Shown here piece after piece: positions 44,997-57,886 of a stretch of 64,000 nucleotides of DNA. A program made the position numbers and the translations under genes. The notes beneath the pieces are model-generated. The model was not told the DNA's origin and ran no database searches. It saw only the letters and a list, made by a program, of their open reading frames with translations. Each line of letters opens with the position of its first letter. The stretch's first letter is position 1. Origin of the DNA: Nepenthes gracilis (lineage: Eukaryota > Streptophyta > Magnoliopsida > Caryophyllales > Nepenthaceae); assembly GCA_033239525.1 (NCBI GenBank), contig BSYO01000033.1:3153501-3217500 (forward strand), written 5' to 3'.

Positions 44997-46940
44997 ATCA
45001 TCTGAAGAATTTAAATTAATTGATAAAAAATAAAAATCAGAATAAATTATGAAAATATAAAATATATATGTATCTTTTCATTTTTTCAGTCAATCTAAAT
45101 CTTTGATATAACAAGTGAAAACCACAATTCAAGGGCACACATACTCACACACAAACACCCTCTTTCTGTGTTCCTATGTGTGTGAATGAACCAGCATATG
45201 CAAGAGCTAATCATGCTTTTTTCCTATCAGTGGGTCAAAATAATATAGAATAGGATAGTTTATAAGTGTGTTAATAAATCAAATAAGGATCTACATCACT
45301 AAATAATACTGTAAAGTCAAAAAAAAAAAAAATTACATATGTGAAATTGTATAATTTCATCAAATTTTAGTAGTTGGTCCATATTGTGGGTTTGGTGTTA
45401 TTGTTTTTCCTTTTGGATCCCTGACTTTTTTTGTGGTGTGAAAATTTTATCGAGCCTAAGTTGTTTAGCAAAGTCTCATCTTACTCTCTCCTCTATCATG
45501 GTGGATAATCTTTCCCCATGATAATTTCGATTATATAGTTATATAAGTCTAGAGTAGAAGTTTAATTTTTCATATATATACACATATATTATATTTATGT
45601 ATGTACACATGTAAGTATGAATAATAGTGGCTCACTCTATATATGAATAATAGTGGCTCACTATATATAGAGTGCACCCACCGCAGACGTTTCTGTTGTG
45701 CATGTCCCTTGGAACAATATGGAAAGGGTCAAGAGAAATTAAAATGCTATATACCCTGACCCTTATCCCACTCTACAAAAGTCACTTTGTATTCAATTCT
45801 AACCACTTCAATGGGCCTTTGAGGTGGGTTTTGGAGACTTGGTCCTCTTATTCTCCACATGTTACGGGCCTTATGCTACTTTATATTTTTTTAGTTTTAT
45901 TTGTTTTTTTTTATTCGGTTGGCTGATTTTTCTTTTCATTTTTCAGTTTTTTATTTTTTATTTTTCTATTTTAGTTGGATTATCAGATTCTATTACTATT
46001 CTCTTACTGTTAGGATTTTCTATTTAGTTTCAACTGTATTAACTAGACTATTACTATATTTGTAAACAGCTATTGTTATAAAAAAGTAAGAAAGAGATAT
46101 TTTTCTTCTCTACTTTTTCTCTCTCTTTATCTTTTCTCATTATCTCTCTATCCCTCTCGATTTTTCTCTCACTCTCTCTTCCCCTTTCCCTCTTTTTCCT
46201 GTCTTTTCTCTCTGTCTGTGTTAGTTCTCCACCCCTTTGTCTCCCTCCTCCTCCTCTACTTCCTTCTATGAAACTCCCCTCCCCCTTCTTCTCCAAGGCT
46301 CTCTCCACAGCTTGGTCTTCTTCTTCTTCAACTTCAGGTCATCGAAGCTAGTGCACACATCAATTTTGATCTTTTAACTTAAAATATGTGCCATTGAATC
46401 ACCTCTAATCCAATGCCACATTGGCAATGAAGGACCGTATCACTTGTAACAATAAAACGCTCCATAATTCAATGAAAAAGCCACTGCATGTTGTATTAAA
46501 CCAATCACACAAAGCATAGCAGCATAGGAGGGCTATGCAAGGTGAGGCGAGGCATATTGTAGGCCATATGACTCTCATATATTTGTTAGATTGAGATTTA
46601 ATAAATAAAATTTAATATTAAAAATATTTTAAAATATAAAAAAGATATTTTTTAATATACTAATATTTTAATATTTTATAAAAAATTTAAAACATACTTA
46701 TATACTATATTATTTTAATATATTAAATATCAGCCATCAAATCATAAATAATCAATGACCGGAGGCTACATCACAGATGCTATGTGTTGCAACCCCTTTC
46801 GAGTCATTATACTTAGTAGAGTACGAGATCAACTCTGTGGTAGTTAATTTGTTTTAGATAATTAAAATAAAACAATGTCGATATAATTATCATTTTCAAA
46901 TGATAAGTATTGTGTTAAAGGAGTTATTAGGTCAAAATTT
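44997..46940. other. Spacer between the Tork element and cytochrome b5
   Basis: No gene recognised. A 12-bp inverted repeat lies at 45633-45674. A CT-rich tract runs from about 46100 to 46330. A segment starting TGTTAGGATTTTC at about 46008 looks LTR-like but has no matched end, so I do not call it. Confidence 0.4.
45616..45674. repeat. Tandem duplication with a 12-bp inverted repeat
   Basis: 'tatgaataatagtggctcac' occurs at 45616 and 45642. CACTCTATATAT (45633-45644) is exactly complementary to ATATATAGAGTG (45663-45674), giving a possible 12-bp stem with an 18-nt loop. Confidence 0.8.
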
Positions 46941-46952
46941 TAAGTAGGTGGT

Positions 46953-46962
46953 TATAATAAAA
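46953..46962 (+). promoter_or_regulatory. Putative TATA box of the cytochrome b5 gene
   Basis: 'tataataaaa' lies about 200 bp upstream of the start codon. The first ATG after the expected transcription start near 46985 is the one at 47159. Confidence 0.45.
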
Positions 46963-47158
46963 AGTGCGTTTAAGCAGGTTAGCGCTAGAAAACTCGATTT
47001 AGGATTTTTCCTTGGGTACGTCAACGTCCCAACCGCAAGCAATCCATTGACTCTGGCCTCGGGCAAAAACCAGGAGGAAGCGAAATCAAGGGCAGATTTA
47101 CCGGATAAAGGAGAATACCCGCACACGGATATCCAAATTCTGCCTGAAAGGAAGAGTT

Positions 47159-50100
47159 ATGCCAACTCTAACAAAACTCTTTAGTATGCAAGAGATCTCT
47201 CAGCACAAGGCTAAGGACGACTGCTGGCTCGTCATTGATGGCAAGGTCCATTCCGTTATTTTCATCCCACCCTTTTCGATTAATTTTTTCTGCTCCAAAT
47301 ATTCAGAATTTAAGGCCGATTACGGGTCTTATGATTTCCATCTGGGCTGCTGACTGATTATAATCGCCGATTTATTTTATTTCTTTGTGGGTGTTTTTGC
47401 TGTTTGTGGATAAAAAACGAGTCTGTACGCGTGCCCATTTGCTTATGGATGGATTAGGCGTCGTGGACTAGATGCAATTGCATTATTGTGGAATCCGCAT
47501 CTTGGATTTTTGAATATATTTTGTGGATTATCAAATTCTTCCCCACCCTAAAAAATTTGTATACGTACCATTGACTTTATGAAGATACGACGTATATGAC
47601 TTTATTTTACTAGTAGGAGCTGCTTGTTGTAGGGATTTTATTGTGAAAATATACGTGGGTTTGGATATGTTGGCGCAGTCAAAAGTATCATTCTGAAGAA
47701 TTTGAAGTGGCTTATGAGTGTGCTTTGTCCAATAACTAATCTAGCTTGGGCATTTTGATTGAAGGGTATCCAACACATTCCAAGATTCTTGTAGGTAGCG
47801 TAAATCCAACAGGAAAAAGGGATGTTCTTCAGAGGCTTAATAAATAAATGTGTTTTGGCATGAAATTGCCTGTCCCTGATGTGAATTTCATTTTATTTTT
47901 GGGTAAATCCATATTTTTAGTTCCTGATTTGATAAGGAAACTAGTTCATCCTCCAGTGAGAGTTGAATGATTCAGGTTTCATTATGAAAGATTGGATATT
48001 CTACTGATTGCTTGTTTTTTTGGTGTCATGATTCATAAATTGCTGTAATTTTCTTTTGGGGAATGTCCAACTTAGCATTAAGATCTTGTTGTTGCTATCC
48101 TCTGGCGTTCTCAAAGAAAATCATTTGTTATGTTTGCACTGTTATATGTTTTTTTTTATCAGCTATCATCTGAATCGAGCTTCGCCTTTCCTGAGCTAAT
48201 ATGTTCTTGAGAATTTCATTTGCAATGGATTTTAAGAGAGAAAACAATTGTATGCTAGATTTCTTGTGAGGTTCTAATCAGACACATTGGCAGGTCCTAC
48301 GTTCAAGGTATACAAATTCTATGGCCTTGAGGAATACAACTGCCGGCCTGCTTAGTATTTCTTCCTGGTCTTCATTTTATTTGTCCATTAGTTCCTTGTT
48401 TGGTTTTCATTTCCTAAGAAATGAAAACATGTTTCATGATAGAGAAAAAACAAATAAGTGCTCCATTTAACAGAAAAAATGCATAAACCCATTGCATAAG
48501 GCTTCCCACAGTACAGCTCTGGGAAATATACGAGCTTTATCACTGAATGCAGTTAGGTTATTTATGTGATTTGAATTCATACCCTTCAAGTCGTAATGAA
48601 GTAACTTTATCACTATGCCAAGTCACACCCAAGCACCTAGCCCCACTCCCAGCCATCACATTCCACTTTGTATCAATGATAAACCCGTAGTTTAATAGTC
48701 TTTGCAACAATCGACACACATTGGTTGATTTAATCATAGAGAGAGTCATGACCTGTATTCAAAACACATCCATGTCAACTGGGAAAAACTAAACAGAGTT
48801 TTCAATTCATAGCTGCCACTGATTTTATTTGTTCTCATCAGCCACTCCCCAAACTTCAGTTTTATTAGACATATTTTTTGGATTGGCTATGTAGTAGCCG
48901 TGTTGCTGTTCGTGTCCCAGCTTTAGCTGTATGTCCCTCCTGTTATGTTATCAGCTTCAAATGTGCTGAGCGATTCAGCTCTCTAGTTTGCTTGAAAAGA
49001 TTAGTTTGTGGTTTGAACCTTGAGCAATATCTAAGCTCAATTACAAGGATGAAATCCTCACTATTGGAAATATGGAAGGATTTTAAAATGAGAGGATTCC
49101 AGCAGCTTCCGTCTTGCTGATTAGAAAAGGAAAAGAATGTTGCTGCAAGTGTCTTTCCTACAGGTAGATAGCCTCTGCAAATCTTTCGAAATGTTTCTGT
49201 TGGGCCTGATCCAGCTCTATGATACTATGGCTACCCTATCCCTGTTTATAGAGCTGGGAGAAAAATTTCTGACTATTGTAATGCATGGGTGTGCATTAAT
49301 CGCAAACCAAAAGTGCAAAATCAAAAAATTTAATTGGTTTATTTTGGTAAAAAAAACAATCTAGTTTTGTTTGCTAGTTTTTGCAAACCTAATCCCACTA
49401 CCATAAACCTTGAACTAATATTTTTTTCTTAATGTTCAAATATATAATTAAATATCAAAAGTCATACTCTTCACACCTAATATGTAAGAATACATATTCA
49501 ATACATTCTTTCAGCTAGACCGTAAACTAAATGACACCGAAGTCGAAACCACACAGTTGAGGGGTGTGGCAAATTTTCTATAAAAGAACCCTTTGATCCA
49601 ATTTTTCAAAAAATATATGGAAACTGGATTAAATGGTGAGCATCATGCAATCACCTCGATAGGACACTGTTGATATATGATGCGTCACAGGGATTTGGAT
49701 TATTGTATGAATTAGTAGTCGGGCTTTTGCCTTATGGATTGATATAAATTTTTTAGGTCCGATCTTCATATCTACAAATCCTTGTCCTACGCACTACAAT
49801 AAATTAAATTACAAGTAAAAGGTATATAGAACTCGTTCCCTGATATATCCTACGACATTCAAGTCAATAATTTTTTTTCAGAAAATTGGAAGAAGTCAAA
49901 GGAAAGAAGATATTGGAATTAAAAAGGATGGGGATGAGTGTAAATTGGAAGGACCTTGCTCTGCTTGGATGCACTCCTTTGTTTGAGTGGCTTTTTTCTT
50001 AGATTTTTTTTCTTTCTCCCCTTTCAATTTGGTAGGAGTTGAATTTATAGTCAGGATTCCTTACCGCCTTGTCAGCCTTAGAAACTGTCCCCTGTGCTGA

Positions 50101-52597
50101 AAGGCGTGCCATGACAACTATTAGGAGGTGTTACTCTTGGAGTGTAACCGTCTTTCGAATTGATGAGAAAACTGTCTAGCTGATAATTGCTATGACTGTG
50201 CTTACTGTTGCTGAATCAGGTCATTTATTGGTTCATTATCATCCTTCGATTTTTATTAACCATTCGTCAGGATTGAATCTCCTGGTTAATGCCCTACAAA
50301 ATTGTTATTCGGTTAATCCGTTTCAGCTTAATGCTTTGGAATATGGGCTGCTGATGCCTTGGTCTGTTATTCGGTTAATCCGTTTCAACTTAATGCTTTG
50401 GAATATGGGCCACTGATGCCTTGGGCCTTGCTTCATCATTAGGTTGGACTAGCTTATTTTGGGCCATACCCAACAATATATATATATATATATATCCTTT
50501 AGCTCTGCTGCGGCTCTGTAATTTATCGGCTATGTTGAACTATTGTAAATCTTCTGATCCATGGCTGATCTCCAGGCAACATTGCACCTTTATATTTTAC
50601 TTATTTGGTCCATAATCTTGGTTTTTTTTTTTCCTAGTATCCTAATTTCTTCTTTTATCAATGGCACACTGGCAATGGTTTGCCAGCTGAAAATCCATTA
50701 TGAATGAAACTCTCATCCCTTTACCGGCCACTTTTTAGTTGTGCAACATATATTCTAAATTATAATGTGGCTGACCTCCTGAATTCGGAGACTATCGAAC
50801 CATATTAATTTGTCATATTAAATATATACAATTTTTTTTTCTGGTGGCTCTAGGATTTCATGTTGTCACATTTACATATCTTTGTTTTGCTGTTCCTATA
50901 CCTTTTTTATTCTCTGGTCCATTTATTGTTAATAGGGGATACGCTGTTTAACAAAAGGTTTCTCATCCTTATAATGATTCCTATTTTTTCTCCTTTTTTT
51001 TTTTTTTGGTTTGTTAAGGTATTTTTATACTTCTATAACTTTCAGTAGAGCCCGTTTAAATGTATGTTGTATCTATCAGGTGTATGATGTAACAACTTAT
51101 CTAGATGAGCATCCGGGTGGGGATGATGTGGTCCTCGAAGTAACAGGTATATTCTTTGGCTTCATTCACTCTTGCAGAAGAATATAACTGCAAGCATTGA
51201 CTTGTTGTCAGCTAGTTAATCACCTAATTCAAAATACCAATTACTTTTGAAACTGTGTGGATACAAATTGAATATCATGATGAGAATTGAAATTATGCCA
51301 TAGATCCCAAACATTCCCAGAGTGAATGATGTCAAGTTTAAGTAAAGGAAAATGTTTTCTCTGGTGTACATGAAATGTGTACAAATTATGCCATAAATCC
51401 CAATTACTTTTGGGATTTATGCCATAGATCCCAAACATTCTCAGAGTAAATGATGTCAAGTTAAGTAAAGGAAAATGTTTTACTTTGGTGTACATGAAAT
51501 GTGTTGCTTTAGGCTTACCCTGCATAATACTTGTAATTTATCATAAACAGAAAAAGCGATGGCAGATAGGGTGAGATATTGATAATCGATTGCTGACACC
51601 AGTGCTTTGATTGCCAAGTCCCCTGTCATCAAGTCACCAACTTCCTTGACCTTCTGGCATTTTTTCCCGTGTTTCAAAATACCCTGGTGAGGAAAGCTGT
51701 GAAGGTTATTGCTTGGTTAGATTGCTCATAGCACTCACTTTGTGATTGGTCCCCAAGTTGAGTGTATTCCGCTCAATCATATAGCAGAATTGAGTGTATT
51801 CCGCTCAATACTAAAACAATAAACAATCATACAGTGAAATACTAAATTTACGTAAAAAACCTCGAAAGGAAAAAAAATCACGTGTAAAGAAAGAGAAATT
51901 TTACTATTTTCAAAATTGACAATGGAAGGAAAAAAAAAAAACTACTCTTTTGTTTCTAAAAACTCTACTCAAACTATGAATGTTTCGAAATTAGGTCTAC
52001 AAACAGGTCACACAAAAAGAATTCAAGCTAGTTGGCCAGATTGATTGTTGTTTGGATTTCTCTTTGAGCAAACCATTATGTTTTAGAATGACCCTTACCA
52101 CAACAGCAAGGTAGCTTTACTGTGACCTCGAGATCTCGCATTCTAAACACAGAAACCTTCCTACAAAGCAGTAGTAAAGCTACTTTCCTCTCACCCTCCC
52201 CAGACCATATGACATGGGAGCCTTGTGCATTGTGCCGCCTTTTTTAGACATTATTTGGGACAAATATAAATAGAAAAGAAGGAAATTATTTGAGAACCGA
52301 GGGTGTACAAATGACTAATACAGGTTTATTCCTGCTTCTGTTGACAAAGGAAAAGATGCAAAAGAGGAATTTGAAGATGCCGGCCACAGCAAAAGTGCGA
52401 GGGAGCTGCTGGAGACCTTTTGCATTGGGGAGCTAGACCCAGATGCCCCAGTTATCACAAAGCATGGAATTTCCTCCATGCAGCATGCACACTTCGTCTA
52501 CAAGCTCAAGGAATTGCCATTGCAATATTGGGCAGTTCCTGCAGCCCTTGTCGGTATATCTGTGGTAGTTGGCTTCCAATTCTTGCATAAGAAGTAG
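47159..52597 (+). CDS. Cytochrome b5, ER tail-anchored, three exons
   Basis: Exons 47159-47245, 51080-51146 and 52350-52597 join in phase through introns of 3834 and 1203 bp to give 133 residues, the usual plant length. The product is a haem electron carrier on the ER that serves fatty-acid desaturases, hydroxylases and some P450s. Exon 1 gives M-P-T-L-T-K-L and [10 protein letters not shown]. Exon 2 gives the haem-binding [10 protein letters not shown]. Exon 3 gives the second haem histidine in A-G-H-S-K-S-A-R, an acidic linker, and a C-terminal membrane anchor ([14 protein letters not shown]) ending H-K-K, as in ER forms. Both axial histidines are present and no break was found. The introns hold SINEs and tandem duplications. 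Confidence 0.97.
48475..48650 (-). mobile_element. tRNA-derived SINE in cytochrome b5 intron 1
   Basis: The minus strand shows an A-box-like 'tggcatagtgataaag', then about 30 nt later a B-box-like 'ggtatgaattcaaatc', then 'cccagagctgtactgtggga' and 'agccttatgcaatggg'. This order matches plant Au/TS-type SINEs. No TSD could be fixed. Confidence 0.65.
49668..50475 (-). mobile_element. Possible solo LTR in cytochrome b5 intron 1
   Basis: It is bounded by TGTTGATATATG and 'ccatacccaaca'. On the minus strand it begins TGTTGGGTATGGCCC, like the other Copia LTRs here. No target duplication was found and the homology was not aligned, so this is tentative. Confidence 0.3.
50303..50424. repeat. 62-bp tandem duplication in intron 1
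   Basis: 'tgttattcggttaatccg' through 'ctgatgccttgg' occurs twice in a row with only a few differences. Confidence 0.85.
51239..51503. repeat. Tandem duplication at the start of intron 2
   Basis: A block running 'atgccatagatcccaaacat', then 'tgatgtcaag', then 'gtacatgaaatgtgt' occurs at 51295-51380 and 51419-51503 with a few substitutions and one indel. 'caattacttttg' precedes both copies. Confidence 0.85.
52085..52250 (+). mobile_element. tRNA-derived SINE in cytochrome b5 intron 2
   Basis: It contains 'gcaaggtagctttactgtga', 'cctcgagatctcgcattc' (B-box region, decayed), 'accctccccagacc' and 'atgggagccttgtgcattg'. The 3' part is the diagnostic core of Au/TS-type plant SINEs. Its end lies about 100 bp before exon 3. 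Confidence 0.7.
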
Positions 52598-53586
52598 AAG
52601 ACACTCAAAGGTTCTGCCAGCCCCTCCTCAATGAAGCTCAATAAGCTCATATCATATCCACAAATTTATTTTGATATTAGTAATGAGGGAGGTAGCCCCT
52701 TGATTTTTTTGACAGCAATTGCTAGTGGTTGAGCTTGTAACTTAGTTGCAATTGAGTTGTAAGCAGAAGGCATGCTTTTGGCAGCAGTTTTTCTCCATCT
52801 TACTATATTGTGGTTTTGGAGAATTTCTGAGAAGTTGGAAACTGCAGATGCTTATCATACCTCTGCTGGAATTTGATGTTGATGGTGGAACTGTTTTGGG
52901 GAAATTCATCTGCTATATATACAGATGCATATATTGGAAAATTTTTGTACGGTGGAAGAATCTTTATGTTTGAATGTCCATGCACCAAAAGCAGATTTTC
53001 TTTCCCCGGCAATTCTGTCATTTCTTCAAATATATGTAATTGTTATTGTCATTACAATTGGTGCTTCCTAAAAAGAAATCATTGTGCATTTGGTTGTGAA
53101 TTCAGAAGTATTTGTAGAAAAGATTGGGGGAATTCTGCTTTCCTTTCTTAACCAGAGAAGCTGATGCTATGCACTCAGCAGACGAGGTAGGACTGATCAT
53201 CCTTCCGATTAGTCCATAAACTCCAGCTTTCTCGGGCTGATTCAGTTCGTGTCAGTAGTCCTTCCTTCTTGTTCTGTAGTTGTTTTCTGTTTGTTGTGAT
53301 GTTAGTTTCTTTGCACCGATCCTATTGTTATTGATGGAATTACTCAAACCTTTCCGCGAGGGGGGGGGGAATCTAAATATTACTATTTCTAGTAATTTTA
53401 ACAAAAATTGTAAATCATGGAAGCCATTTCATTTTATTCTCCCCCCCTTTTTGGATTACAAGCGATGTGGGTAAAACAACTAATTATGATTGCCACAAGG
53501 TTTAAAATTCCTCCATTGCTAACTGTTTCATCTCACTAAATCAACAATCAAGTGGTTGGCCTTCCTCTTTACCTGAGACATGATGA
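52598..53586. other. Cytochrome b5 3' flank
   Basis: The first few hundred bases are presumably 3' UTR. A run of about ten G residues lies near 53360. No other gene was recognised. Confidence 0.45.
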
Positions 53587-53899
53587 ATTTTTTTCAAAGT
53601 AATCAATATGTATTGATAAAAAAAACAACTATACTAGATAGGCCCTGGAACCAAGTATCGACCCGATCCAGAGTAAGTAAAATTCAGTCACCCAACAGCA
53701 GGTAAGTAAAACAAGCAAAATAGAGGCCCCCAGAGGAACCCCAAAAACCAGTTAACGAGTAATCCTGGTCTTAGGGACAAGAAAAGGACCTCATCTAACC
53801 TACAATGAAAGATAGAGCTTGATTCGGCAAGAAAAACACTATGGAGGCAATCCTCTTCAAGACCATATTATTTTGTGTGCATCAGATATAGTATACTGA

Positions 53900-56800
53900 A
53901 AACGTCAACATCATTTTGAAGTCAATCAATACCAAAATTCTCCCTTCCATCTAGCACTAGCTCATCTGATTCTCGCAAAGCAATCCTTACACAGCCATGG
54001 ACAACCAGCTCTATGATAAATCAGAGACCAAATAGTGCGAGAGAACACACAAGAAAAGAAGATGTGGCTACGCGATTTCTTATGAACACCACACAACTGA
54101 CATAATGGGCTGATGTTTGCAAATAGTATCATCTTATTATTAATATCAAGACACTCCCAGATAGCTAGTCACAGATTGAATGCATGTGAGGGATATCATT
54201 GGGATCCCAAACTAGTCTATGCCACAAACTTTTAAGATCATCCAGATGAAAGATAGCGAGAACAGACATAGAAGAGAGCAAAGAATCAAAAGAGATCCCC
54301 AAAACCATCTTATCAGGCACAGAGCTATCTATATTCAAAGAAGATATAAACTTCAGCTAATGCATGCTCAGCCTCAGTAGACCAACATGAAGCATTCTCA
54401 AAAATAATGTTATCCACTCGAGTGGATAGAACCACTCGAACATGATTAGGAAAATCTTCCAAAACACCTAGCGGATGCTAATATGCCAACCATAAACAAG
54501 CAGAGGTGTCATAATCAAAGATATAAAAACGTACAAAAAGATATCATTGTGATGATCCAAAATCTTTCTTAAGCTCGAAGGTGCATGATGAGGGATTTTT
54601 ATGGTTTAGATACGCCTATTCTTAAATCTATTCTAACAAAATCAATCCACCTTGATAGAGTTCCTTGGCATCGTCAAAAGTTGCTATAAGTGACTAGCCA
54701 ATAATACATTGTTACCTGCCAATAAACCAGTGAATCCAAGTCCACCCTCACTGGGAGAGCAAACAACATACCTTGCAATTTTAGTCGAATGGGAGGAACC
54801 AGAATGCCCATTCCAAATGAATTTGTGTAAGAGATCCTCCATCTGCTTATGAATTCCCTTCAAGAGAAGGAACACTAAGGCCTAGAAGAAATTGATGGAA
54901 GAAAAAGGATAGATATAATCAATTGGGCACAACTTGTAAACGATAATAGTTTATTCTTCCATACATCAATTCTCTTAGAAATTCTATCTATAATGGGCTT
55001 ACAATCCCCTATTTTAAGTCTTGTCGACAAGAGAAAAACCTTAAGATATCTGACCGAAAAACTCCACATCCAAAAACACGAAAAATCTGAAATGATTGGA
55101 ACCATTTTAGGGCCATTCATGCAAATGAATAATTCAATTTTTTATCGATTAGACACAATACTTGAAAGTAAAAAAAAATAACCAAGGCAAAAATTAAGTA
55201 CAGACACAAAATGCAAATCAGCACCCAAGAAAAGAGAAAATCATCCATAAATAATAACATGATAGTTTTAACTTACGCTTTCAAAGAAACAAAAACTGCC
55301 TATCTTTCATGACCTTGATAGAGACAATTTCATGGACAATTTTTATCACAATGGTAAAAGGATAAGGCAACAAGGGGTGCCCTTGCCTGAGACCTCTGGC
55401 ATCCCGAAAGAACCCCATTGACTCGCCATTAATGGCAATAGAGGAAGTCATGATAGAGATGCATTGGCTAAGTGAGTTGATGAAGCGACTAGAAGAACTC
55501 ATACCTTAAAGAGTATCAAACAAGAAATCCTAATCAACCATATTGTACGACTTTTGGAGATCAATCTTCAAAGCACAATGTGGTTGGCCACTATCCAAGT
55601 AGTATCAATCAAGAAGCTCTCGAGCCTATAAAATTTTGTCAACAATAGTCCTACTAGGAACAAAAGCTGATTATTAAAAATAGATTAAGTTTAAAAGGAG
55701 TTGACTGATATGGTTAACAAGATTTTAGATATAGTATTATAGATAGCATTGCATGCAACAAAAGACAAACTCAATGGCATCAAAACTTTTGAAATAAGGC
55801 ATGTAAAGGTGGCATTTAACTTCTTGAAGAGCTTACCTGAGTGGAAGAAATCTACACAGTTTCTACAAAGAGAGGATCCACCGAATCTCTTGTACCCTGA
55901 AAAACCAAGCAAAGAACCTATCAAGGCCCGAGGCTTTATCATCACCAATACTGAAAAGATAGTACTTAATTTTCTAATCAACAGTTGAGCTTTAGAAGAA
56001 ACTATAGCATATATACCTATCCTTCAAATAATAAATCTTAGCCTTCTATAAAATAAATGAAGCTTTAGAAGCCCTCAATGAAATGTACTCACTTATAAAA
56101 CCCTCTCCTGATGATTACAAGGACTTGGTCCCGAGAATTATAGAGACACTTAATTTGACAATAATCTAATTCTTGACGAACACAGAAGACAACTTTTAAA
56201 AGATCACCTATATCATGATTAAAAAGATTTAAAACACTTTTAACAGTATTTAACTTTTAAACTAGCCTAAATATGGGGAACCCATCAAGCCAAAAGTTCA
56301 AAGCCTCCTGGACAACCCCAAAGAAGCATGGTGAGAGGTCAAAAGATTATTGAATTTGAAAATGCCTCTCTCGGTGATCAACCAACCCTTCTCCAAGATA
56401 ACACTAGGAAAATGATTAGAAATAGCTGGTTTGGAAAAGAGAGCTTCTAAATTCGATCATCTAAACAACTACTTGCCATTGATAAGGATTCAATCTAACT
56501 TTCGAATAGACAGATCATGAACATCTTTATAATTACTTCAAGTGAAGAAGCACACCTTATAAGCAAAGTCGCATAACCCACAACTAATAATGCAATTGTC
56601 AAAGTTCCTAGCGGCATAAGCATTAGAAAAGCCATGAAGCATCTCTAACTCATTCTAGATGGCATTAAGGTCACCCAACACCACCCACAAAAGGGCTCAA
56701 ACAATAGTGACAATACCCACTAAAGAGGACCAAAATTGACAACAAACAAAGGCATCATTAGAATTATAAACAAAATAGTAACAACTCAAAGACAATCAAT

Positions 56801-57100
56801 CCCAAACTCAATCTCAATAATGAATAACATAATCATCTATAATGATAATGCCAACATCAGCACCCTCGAGATCCTATCCCACCCTCACTTGACCAATATT
56901 GTTAGGCATTTGATTGTTCACCCAACGCCAAAAGTCAACAATCTTCAAGGCCACTAAATTAACATTACAAGGCCTAACTTTAGTTTCTACCAAAGAGCAC
57001 ATCGGAGTGTCTAAAAACCAATAAATTGTCTAACTCCTTTATTTTATAGGAGCATTAAAATCCTTGATATTTTAATAAGTGACACAATTATATGACACCA
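53900..57100 (-). pseudogene. LINE ORF2: endonuclease and reverse transcriptase
   Basis: The endonuclease part at about 56480-57000 shows G-D-L-N-A-I and later C-G-L-C-D-F. The RT part shows F-F-H-S-G-K-L-F-K-K-L-N-A-T near 55840, then A-I-N-G-E-S-M-G-F-F-R and G-L-R-Q-G-H-P-L near 55400 (family norm G-D-P-L). The thumb and zf-RVT region includes D-V-W-K-N-K-L-L-S near 54950 and F-I-W-N-G near 54810. It is split into many frames. In an active LINE this enzyme nicks DNA and reverse-transcribes in place. Confidence 0.8.
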
Positions 57101-57279
57101 TTCGAATAGAATAATCTCTTGGGCCCCTTATAGGTATTCTCATTCCTCTTTAGTGAATAAGATGCATCCGCCTTGATAACAGAAGCCCCCTTCTTTCCTA
57201 GAACCTTCTTCTTACCTTTCCCTTGAACAGAACTCAAAAGTGGAGGACTCAACTGGGACCAATTCTTGGATCATAAGAG

Positions 57280-57880
57280 TGATGTGGATCGGTTTGGTAC
57301 AGAATGAAAGGCAACTCTCATCCAAATCTCATATTATGGCTTGGATTTTTTTCAAATCAAACCAAATTATCACTTGAGCTAAACCGCCTAAACCGATAAT
57401 GTACGGGCTAGTTTGACTCAGACAATTTATGCGATTTGTATTATTAAATTTGTTAATCTAAAAATTATTTGTTCAATTTAATATATTGTATACAAAAAAT
57501 AAAATAAGAGAGTAATAATACTAATACAATAATATGTGTAAAATAAAGTAAATAGAAATTTACTTAAAATATGGCATTTATTAACAATAAATAAGAATAT
57601 CTAATAATTCAAATGGTGTTATAATATTAAAAGAATTAAGAATTCAACCACTAGTATTGAAGGTTGATTTAGAAGCATAATAAAAAAAAGTATGACCAAG
57701 GCATTTTAGTTATAATATAAAGTTCTATTGGTTAAATGTACATGGGTGTATGTGGTTTGGTTCGATTGAGTTCTTAAACAACAACTAAACCAAAAATACA
57801 ATTTGGATAAAAATCAAATCAACCTAAATTGCATAGATGTCAAATTGTCATTGACAGTTTGGTTTGAACGATTTGAAAAT
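57280..57880. other. AT-rich insertion-like segment within the LINE
   Basis: Between ORF1 and the endonuclease there are about 600 bp with no LINE-like coding, AT-rich, with 'cggtttggtac', 'tggtttggttcgattgag' and 'cagtttggtttgaacg' motifs often seen in small plant DNA elements. No TIR or TSD was confirmed. Confidence 0.25.
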
Positions 57881-57886
57881 TTTTTT

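Noticed and set aside
46008..46330. Possible solo LTR starting TGTTAGGATTTTC, followed by a CT-rich tract
   Set aside because: No matching CA end or target duplication was found. The tract is low complexity.
46948..47184. Open frame overlapping the cytochrome b5 start
   Set aside because: It uses a non-ATG start in the 5' leader and runs out of frame with exon 1, and has no recognised domain.
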